Shown: positions 57,348 to 64,000 of the stretch, in pieces | Layout of the letters: every line of letters begins with the position of its first letter | Position numbering within the stretch: the stretch's first letter is position 1 | Assembly (NCBI RefSeq): GCF_026745355.1 | Contig: NC_079206.1 | Location: 26,665,845 to 26,729,844, forward strand | Length of the DNA: 64,000 bases | Source of the DNA: Beta vulgaris subsp. vulgaris | Taxonomy: Eukaryota; Streptophyta; Magnoliopsida; Caryophyllales; Amaranthaceae | Direction of reading: 5' to 3' | The notes under the pieces: model-generated | Databases searched by the model: none | The model's input: only the letters and a program-made list of their open reading frames with translations | What the model was told of the DNA's origin: nothing | Translations under genes and position numbers: made by a program

Positions 57348-59383
57348 TGAACACGCAAGATGACTATCGTGACAGGATCCAAGTGTCCTATTTCAACGGA
57401 AAGGAATTACGGATGGTGGAAGACTAGGATGAGGATCCACATTCAAGGTTCTGATTTTGAATGCTGGAGAATCATAAAGACTGGGCCTATTCTTACTCAA
57501 GTCAAAAATACTGAAGCAAATCTGATCGACAAGGAAGAAGATGATTACAACTCTGTTGACTATGGAAAAGCCGAAAAGAATTACAAAGCTATGAGTATTC
57601 TACAATCTGGAATTGGACCTGATGAATATTCGAGAATCCTGGCATGTACTATTGCTAAGGAAATTTGGGACACACTGGAATTGGCCCATGAAGGTACAAA
57701 TGAGGTAAAACAGTCTAGGATAGATTTACTAGTCCAACAATATGAATTTTCACAATGAATAAGGACGAATCTATTAAAGATATGTTTACCAGATTCACAC
57801 TAATAACTAATGAACTAAGATCTTTAGGAAAAATCTATTCTTCTGAAGATTTAGTTAGAAAAGTGTTAAGAAGTTTGACTAATAAATGGCTTCCCAAAAT
57901 CACTGCTATTCAAGAGGCTAAAGATCTAACAAAACTCTCACTAGAACAACTAATTGGTTCTTTAATGACCCATGAACTTGTTTTAGATCTAAATCAAATG
58001 AACCAAAGAATAAAGGGTTGGCCTTAAAAACTGAAGTAGAAACGGATGATAGTGAAAGTGATGAAGAAGTAGCTGTCTCTAACTAGAAAGTTTCAAAATT
58101 TCTTAAAAAAGAACAGGAGCAACAACTTCAGGAGAAGTGGAAACTTCACAGGTAAAGGCACTACTTCTAACCCAAAGAAAAGTCCTACTAACTCTGGTTG
58201 TTTCAAGTGTGGTGAGTTTGATCACAGGATTAAAGAATGCCCTCTGTGGGATGAAGAAAAGCCTAAGGAAAAACGAGAGCAGTCGAAGAAAGAGTACAAG
58301 AAAGCTATGATTGCGGCAGTCTGGGGAGACTCAGATTCTGACGAGAATTAGTGCCAGGCACAGTGCCACGAGGCCAAATTATGTCTGAATGGTGTACATA
58401 CAACTCTGAAGACGGCATTGTGCCCTGACGACTCACATCTATGCTTGATGGCTAAAAGTTCGAACCCTCTTGAAGAGGATAGAAACAGTGAGGTAAGCCT
58501 AACTTCTTAAAACCTTCAATTCATCTTCTTTCAAAAAGTCAACTTGTCAACTTCTTGGAAACGTAATTGATGATTGTCAAAAATAATAATGATAATTTTG
58601 ATATCATGAAAAAGGAAATAAAAAACTTGACCAGGTAAAAATTGGATTAGAAAGGAATATAAGGATTTATTGAAAGAAAATAAAACTCTGATGAAAAGGA
58701 TTGATGAGAAAGACATAGAGATAAACACACTAAAACACGAAAAGACTTTAGTTGATGACCTCGTAAATGGCTCAGTGCCAGCCACTGAGTTCGAAGCTGA
58801 AAAATCAAGTCTTGAGAAACAAATTGAAACATTAAATCACGAGCTGGTTGAACTTAAGAACTCAAGACAGAAATCTAGGATTGTTCCACTAATGCTGCCT
58901 AGTGATGCAAAGTTAAGAGAAGAACTTGATAAAGTTAAAAGAGACTTAGAGATTTCCAGAAAAAGAAGTAGTGATTTAAATACATCAGTTGAATTTTTGG
59001 AATCACAACTATCTATTGCTCGAAAGATGCATGAAAGATGGACTAATGGAATGAATTCTCTAAACTACTTAACTAACACCACTAACAACATGAACAAAAC
59101 TAGACTAGGATACACGAATCAGCGACCCGGTGCCAGGCTCAGTGCCAGAACCTTCGAAAGAGACTTTCGAAAGAGAAAATATGTGGGCCTTCCTGAATAT
59201 CTAATTTGCAATTTTTGTGGAAATAATGGTCATCTAATTGACGACTGCAACAAAAAGAAAAATCGAATTACAAAGAATATCAAACATGTTACTCAAATCT
59301 GGGTTAGGAAAGACATACTAGATGCTCAACGTAAAAAAAAAAAGGGACCCAAGCAAATCTGGGTTCCTAAAACTAACAAGTGA
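57348..59383 (+). pseudogene. gag: Sirevirus-like gag (frameshifted)
   Basis: ATG 57348 opens MNTQDDYRDRIQVSYFNG and then shifts to the frame 57360-57758 (WWKTRMRIHIQGSDFECW) and 57755-58027 (SIKDMFTRFTLITNELRSLG, VRKVLRSLTNKWLPK), the UBN2-type gag core. A first zinc knuckle, CFKCGEFDHRIKEC, lies at about 58199-58240, and a second, CNFCGNNGHLIDDC, at about 59207-59250, after a coiled-coil segment (58670-59060). Two knuckles and a long coiled part fit Sirevirus Gag. At least four frame changes or stops. Several in-frame stretches encode copies of the GTGCCAGGCAC repeat. Confidence 0.87.
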
Positions 59384-59400
59384 TTCTTGTGCAGGTAAAC

Positions 59401-59532
59401 GTGAGAGGAAGCAACCTATGGTACCTCGACAGTGGTTGCTCAAGACATATAACTAGTGATAAATCTCAATTCCTCTCACTAGTAGCCTACCATGGAGGGT
59501 GTGTTATATTTGGCAATAATAAAAAGGGATAA
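59401..59532 (+). pseudogene. pol: Sirevirus-like protease, truncated
   Basis: The reading LWYLDSGCSRHITSDKSQF has the copia aspartic protease active site DSG (Asp at 59428-59430). It stops at TAA 59530-59532. Nothing of integrase or RT follows. Confidence 0.85.
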
Positions 59533-61060
59533 ATTGGTATTTGAAACGTCGCAAATCTTTAACACACTCCATAGAGAATGTGATGGTGGTAAGGTTTGAA
59601 AAGTAATTATGTGATCAAGGTAATTATGTTGAATGTCATGCATGAACCTTTTACAAGATAACTCGTGGCTTTGGGATTAATTTCTGGAAATTAGTTGAGT
59701 ATTATGCCTATTGTCCTCCTTTAAATATGTTAATTAGAGTGTTTTGATGCATGTCTTGGTGAAGCTTTGTGAGTAAAGGTCCACTTGATATAAAAGGACT
59801 CGTAATGGTCTAATGATGCTGTCCTAATGTCATGATCCTAAGTTGCCGAACTAATAAGCTATATGATCCTAAGTTGCCGAATTTTTGAGCTATGAAATGC
59901 AAATTCTTTCTCCTATAGCAAGCTTGATCTTTATCCCAATATTCTGATTTTCTATTCATGAATTTGACATTTGTGCCTCAACATTTTTTTTTCATATATC
60001 CCACCTTATCTTCATTTCCCTATTATTATCCTTCTTTTCTTCACACATTCATCCAAAGTTCACAAGTGCTTTTAATCTTGATTCATGGTATATGGAGCAT
60101 AGACATATTGATAAGATGGTGAAAGAAGAAGACGCATTAGTTAAGGGGGAACATGAAAAGGTTGGAAGAAACACTAATGCTTGAAAGAATGAAAGTATTG
60201 TTTCATACTGTGCGGGCACATTCCATGAGATGTATCTAGAAGAAAATGAGGTTCGAATTAACTTATTTGACCTTTGTTATCTTATTGATTGACTCTAGTA
60301 ATATTGTATGGTCTGACTCTCTTTAAAAAAAAAAGAGAGAAGAGAAGAAAAGAAAAGAAGAGTAAGACACTTGTGTTAGATAAATCTTAGAGTTCAATTT
60401 CTAGATGGAAAAAATATTATCAAAGGTTTGAAGATCATTATTTTGGATTCCAGTATATCCGAAGATTAGTTATATTTGAAAGGAAATAGATTGTTCAGTG
60501 GCACAGTGGCACACACAATGCCACAGTGAAGAAAGTCTTATGATGTTTATTTGCGAAAGTTGAAAATATGAAAAAGGGTTTAAGCACTTGTTGTGCCAAT
60601 TCCATTTCAAATCTTTAAGCTTGCATTACCTATCTCCATCTTACATTCTTAGCTTTTAACCATGATCCTTCATGATTATTTCTTGCTTCATAAATTCGGA
60701 TTGTGAGTTGGATTATATTTTTGCTTAATGACTTCGGATTGTGAGTTGGATTATGACATAGCACCAGCATCCTTAGTATTTATTGCTTGAGCTACTTGAA
60801 GTATTTTACTGACTATATCTCACTTTGACTCGCTAAACATGTTGATGCTATCCTTTTTGATAATGTCAAAATGGGGAAGATGGGTATAATACTTAGACTA
60901 TTGAATGAAATTATCTTGGTTACCAAGTTACTTGTGAAAACGTATGTGAATGAATTATGTTACTTCCCTAATGTGATTAATGATGCATACTTTGAGGGGG
61001 AACAAGTGATTATTTAACAATATTATATTTATGGTTTGTCATCATCAAAAAGGGAGAATT
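59533..61060. other. Non-coding interior of the Sirevirus-like element
   Basis: Takes the place of the lost integrase and RT genes. It has a short direct repeat (TGATCCTAAGTTGCCGAA at about 59830 and 59864) and a GGCACAGTGGCAC cluster near 60496. No env-like or other frame was found. Confidence 0.6.
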
Positions 61061-62697
61061 TGTTGTGCATATACATGTTATGTTTTGATGATGAAAATTA
61101 ATATAATATGTTATAGTATGAAAGTGTGTAACAGTTGCAACAGATGCATGAAGAAAGGAATTAATAAATGAAGACTTTGAAGAAAAGAAGAATCAAGAAT
61201 GAAATCCAAGTTTATATGTTCCTTAGAATAGTTACTTTGTATTCAAATGTAATATGCTCAAACTTGGTGATATGCTATGTGCTAAATATAGAAATATAAA
61301 ATTAGTATAATTATTATTTTCTTAGAGTTAAGGAAATAAATAATTGTATTAATATTATACTCCCCCCGTTTCCTAAAGATCTTCCCATTTTTCGTTTAAG
61401 GGTGTTTCCAAAAGATCTTCCCTCTTTTGCTTTATTCCTTATTTGGCAAAACAAATTTTCCTATTTACCCTCTCATGTCACTATCATATGCTCCAACATT
61501 ACATTATTAATTCAATTTTACTCCCTTTCTCTCTCCTACTTTAACCCCTTTTTATTTGTTTATTTATCTTAACCCCTTTCTCTCTCCTACTTTACTCACA
61601 CCATGCCCCACACAACTTGATTGTCCTTGATATCTGTAGGAACAGTAAGTGGGAAGATATTTAGGAAACGGAGGGAGTATGTCTATATAAAAAGGAAATT
61701 AGTTTTCAAAATAAGGTAAAAGATTTTCATAACAAATGTTTTAGAAAAGAATTTTTTAAAACCGAGTTTTAGAAAAAGAATTTAATAAAACCGTGTTTTA
61801 TAAAAGAATTTTGGAAAAACGTGTTTTAGAAAGAGATTTTACGAAAAACCGTGTTTTCATAAAACGTGTTTTTAAGATAAAAGATTTTTATAAAACCAGT
61901 TTTACTAAACGTGTTTTATAAATTCAGATTTTATAAAATAGATTTTGGAAAATATTTTTTGAAAAAAAACAGAATTTGAGTTGAAAAGAAAATCTAATAT
62001 GGAAAACTTATCTTTTTGAGATTAAAGATAAAGATAGAAAAAGATAAAGTTTGTTTTTCTAAAAGAGAATTCAATTCCTTAAATTAAGGATTAAAAGATA
62101 AAGATAACTTTGAAGGATGGTCGTCCAAACCATGTCCTATAAAAGGGTTTTATAATTCAATTTTAGATCTCACGTTTTCAGAGAGAAAAATCAGAAATAT
62201 TAAGAGCGGAAAACTAGTTCCTAAGGCACTGAGCATAGCACTGAGCGAGACAAGATTCAAGTAACGATTATACGATTGTAATTGTCCTCTAATTGCTTGA
62301 CTAAGAAGCACACGATTGAGGATTCTTTCTTTCTGTAATTTCACTATTATAAAGAGTTACAACTCTTAGAGTTAAGGGTTGGGTAGCACTACTAGGGTTA
62401 GTAGTGGGGGAATCTTATTGTATCAAGAGTTTGATATTTTAGGGTTCAAAGAAATAAAGAGTTTTGTTTCATGTGGACGTAGATCTCAGAGGTGAGATTG
62501 AACCACGTTATATCCTGTGTTTGTGTATCAAATCTCACATACTTTTGGTATATTATTTGCAAAAACTCAAATCAGCGATTTACGAGTGTTTGGCACAGCG
62601 CCAGGCACTGAGCCATAAAAGAGATTTTGCGAAAATCGATTAGATTTCACCACTCAATTCAACCCCCCTTTCTTGAGTGTCACCTTGTGTTCCAACA
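61061..62697 (+). repeat. 3' LTR of Sirevirus-like element (with MITE insert)
   Basis: Matches 55654-57294 closely, except that its 318-bp Stowaway insert is at a different place (61360) and the site used in the 5' LTR is empty here. Confidence 0.92.
61360..61677. mobile_element. Stowaway (Tc1/mariner) MITE, copy 2
   Basis: 318 bp with ends CTCCCCCCGTTTCCTAAAGA and CTCCCTCCGTTTCCTAAATA (opposite strand), TA duplication at 61358-61359 and 61678-61679. The 5' LTR has the empty site near 55950. Confidence 0.95.
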
Positions 62698-63472
62698 GAT
62701 GTTAAGTTGTTCAAAACACTTCTAAGGAATTGGAGATAGAAATAACAATTTCAGTAGATTTTGCTTAACAGAATCTTATTCCTTAATAAAAAAAGTTAAA
62801 GATCAAAAAGATTATCTACATGTTTTTATAATTACATATAAATATAAGAGTTTATTATGTTTTACTTTGAAATATTAATTATTGAAATTGTATTAAATTT
62901 TGGGTTAAATTCTCATATTTTATTTCAAATGTCATGTATTCGAATCCTAGTATATCTCATGTGGTGCCTTTCAACCCATGTCATCGTGCTTCTTCTTTAG
63001 GTTATGAAGTTGTGTGGTATTGGTATACTTTGATCAAATTTTCTTCATAGTATAGTCCACCTACTAAACACTCTGCTCTGAGCTTGAAAGTTGAACCATA
63101 GGGGTAGAGTGGGCCTTTAGTTTTTGTGTCAACAGTTATTCATGAATCATGCGGTAAGCCAAGTTGCAAGATTATGTTAATAACGATCGTTCTTTGTCGT
63201 ATATGTCGATTGTCCAGCATGCAAACAAAGTGAAGTAATTAAACGTAGCATAATTCATTTGCTTAATGTCAAGTAGGTTACATCTAGCTCTGAATTATTG
63301 TGTGTTTTATTCGATGTACGAGTTATTCTTGAACTTTTTCAAATGTCTACTTGATATCCAGCTTTGATCGTCGTTAAGCTATGCATCGATCCTCGGCTAC
63401 AATGTTAGGTTCTTTTTTTTTTTTTCCTGAAAGATATTATGACACATTTTTTCTTTGAGATCGTATTGTGTC
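62698..63472. other. Intergenic, no gene seen
   Basis: AT-rich sequence after the Sirevirus-like element. It may continue the sequence at 55577-55653, which has an acceptor-like TATTGCAG followed by GAAATTGGAAAATGGACAT. No coding frame is supported. Confidence 0.45.
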
Positions 63473-64000
63473 GGACTCGTCCGACACAATATTCTCGTCG
63501 GACGATTTCACTTGAGTTTCAGGTAGTCTTTTTTTTTTTTCAGGTAGTCTTTTTTTTTTTCAGGTAGTCTTTTTTTTTCAGGTAGTCTTCAATTTTTCAG
63601 TTAGTCTTAATTTTTTTTCAGTTAGTCCATTATTTCTTTCAGTTGGCCCATTATTTTTTTCAGTTGGACTTTGTTTTGTTTCACTTGGTCCATTCTTTGT
63701 TTCAGTTGGTCCATTATTTGTTTCAGTTGGTATACATATTACGAAACAAAGTCCAACTGAAACAAAAAAAAGTCCAACTGAAACAAAAACAATAACCAAC
63801 TGAAACAAAACAAAGTCCAACTGAAACAAAACAATAACTAACTGAAACAAAAACAATAACCAACTGAAACAAAACAAAGTCCAACTGAAACAAAACAAAG
63901 TCCAACTGAAACAACTCCTAAGTTGGTTTCAATAATTTTTTTCAAAGGGCAGAGGTTGAGAAGAAGATTCTTAAGTTGCTTAATCACCTACCTTGCACAC
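63473..64000. mobile_element. Self-complementary repeat element, copy 2 (runs off window)
   Basis: Begins with GTATTGTGTCGGACTCGTCC, the same as 10453, followed by TTTCAG(G/T)TAGTC units to about 63730, then TCCAACTGAAAC units on the other strand to about 63920. The left boundary coincides with that of copy 1. The right arm lies outside the window. Confidence 0.6.

Larger units (their letters stand above)
55654..62697 (+). mobile_element. Sirevirus-like copia element, internally deleted
   Basis: LTRs 55654-57294 and 61061-62697 are near identical once a MITE in each is set aside (about 1.32 kb each). A degenerate primer site TGGTATAGAGCAGG follows the left LTR at 57297. The right LTR is preceded by ATCATCAAAAAGGGAGAATT, the polypurine tract pattern typical of SIRE/Maximus copia. 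Gag is present in pieces, protease only in part, and integrase, RT and RNase H are missing. Flanking pentamers GACAT and GATGT agree at 3 of 5 bases, so no clean target duplication. It can only be mobilised in trans. Confidence 0.88.

Noticed and set aside
55649..62702. 5-bp target duplication for the Sirevirus-like element
   Set aside because: GACAT and GATGT agree at only three of five positions.

Overview
The window is nuclear DNA of a flowering plant. Evidence: a two-exon P-class PPR gene with a mitochondrial presequence, a fragment of plant mitochondrial nad4 with group II intron sequence, and an AT-rich landscape of copia, Ty3/gypsy, CACTA, hAT, Harbinger, Stowaway, Helitron-like and L1-type elements. 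A dicot is likely; the species cannot be told from sequence alone. There is only one convincing host gene (PPR, 13331-17304, minus strand). Almost everything else is mobile DNA.

Layout. 0-8 kb: a TRIM element (187-615) and a young copia element (1603-7746) with one difference between its LTRs but broken ORFs. 8-13 kb: a cluster of small non-autonomous elements: hAT (8224-8881, 8-bp TSD), Harbinger-like (9108-9410), a GGATCC-TIR element (9637-9863), a self-complementary repeat element (10453-11526), a Helitron-like end pair (11942-12271) and a second Harbinger-like MITE (12609-12969). 13.3-17.3 kb: the PPR gene, whose intron holds a nad4 NUMT and a 63-bp tandem duplication carrying the splice acceptor. 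18.3-21.1 kb: a 5'-truncated L1-type LINE. 21.2-26.1 kb: a CACTA terminus, an old rearranged copia (22501-25795) and a gypsy RNase H scrap.

26.1-43.5 kb: a degenerate CACTA element (CACTA-1). An 11.3-kb CACTA element (CACTA-2, 31275-42604, TSD AAG, both termini present) is inserted in its transposase gene. CACTA-2 carries a Tnp2 transposase, a second gene that looks like En/Spm-type transposase plus a DUF8039-like region plus an Ulp1/C48 protease, two arrays of a ~160-bp hairpin-containing satellite, and a C-rich and a G-rich tract.

45.65-55.57 kb: a complete Tat-lineage Ty3/gypsy element (TSD ATATT) with intact gag and broken pol. Between pol and the 3' LTR it carries an antisense gene that can be read as four phase-matched exons (52591-54428, minus). 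55.65-62.70 kb: a Sirevirus-like copia element that lost integrase and RT/RNase H; each LTR has a separate insertion of the same 318-bp Stowaway MITE. The right edge begins a second copy of the self-complementary repeat element seen at 10.5 kb.

The best candidates for something little described are the antisense spliced gene in the Tat element, the hairpin satellite inside CACTA-2, and the two-copy inverted repeat family at 10.5 and 63.5 kb.
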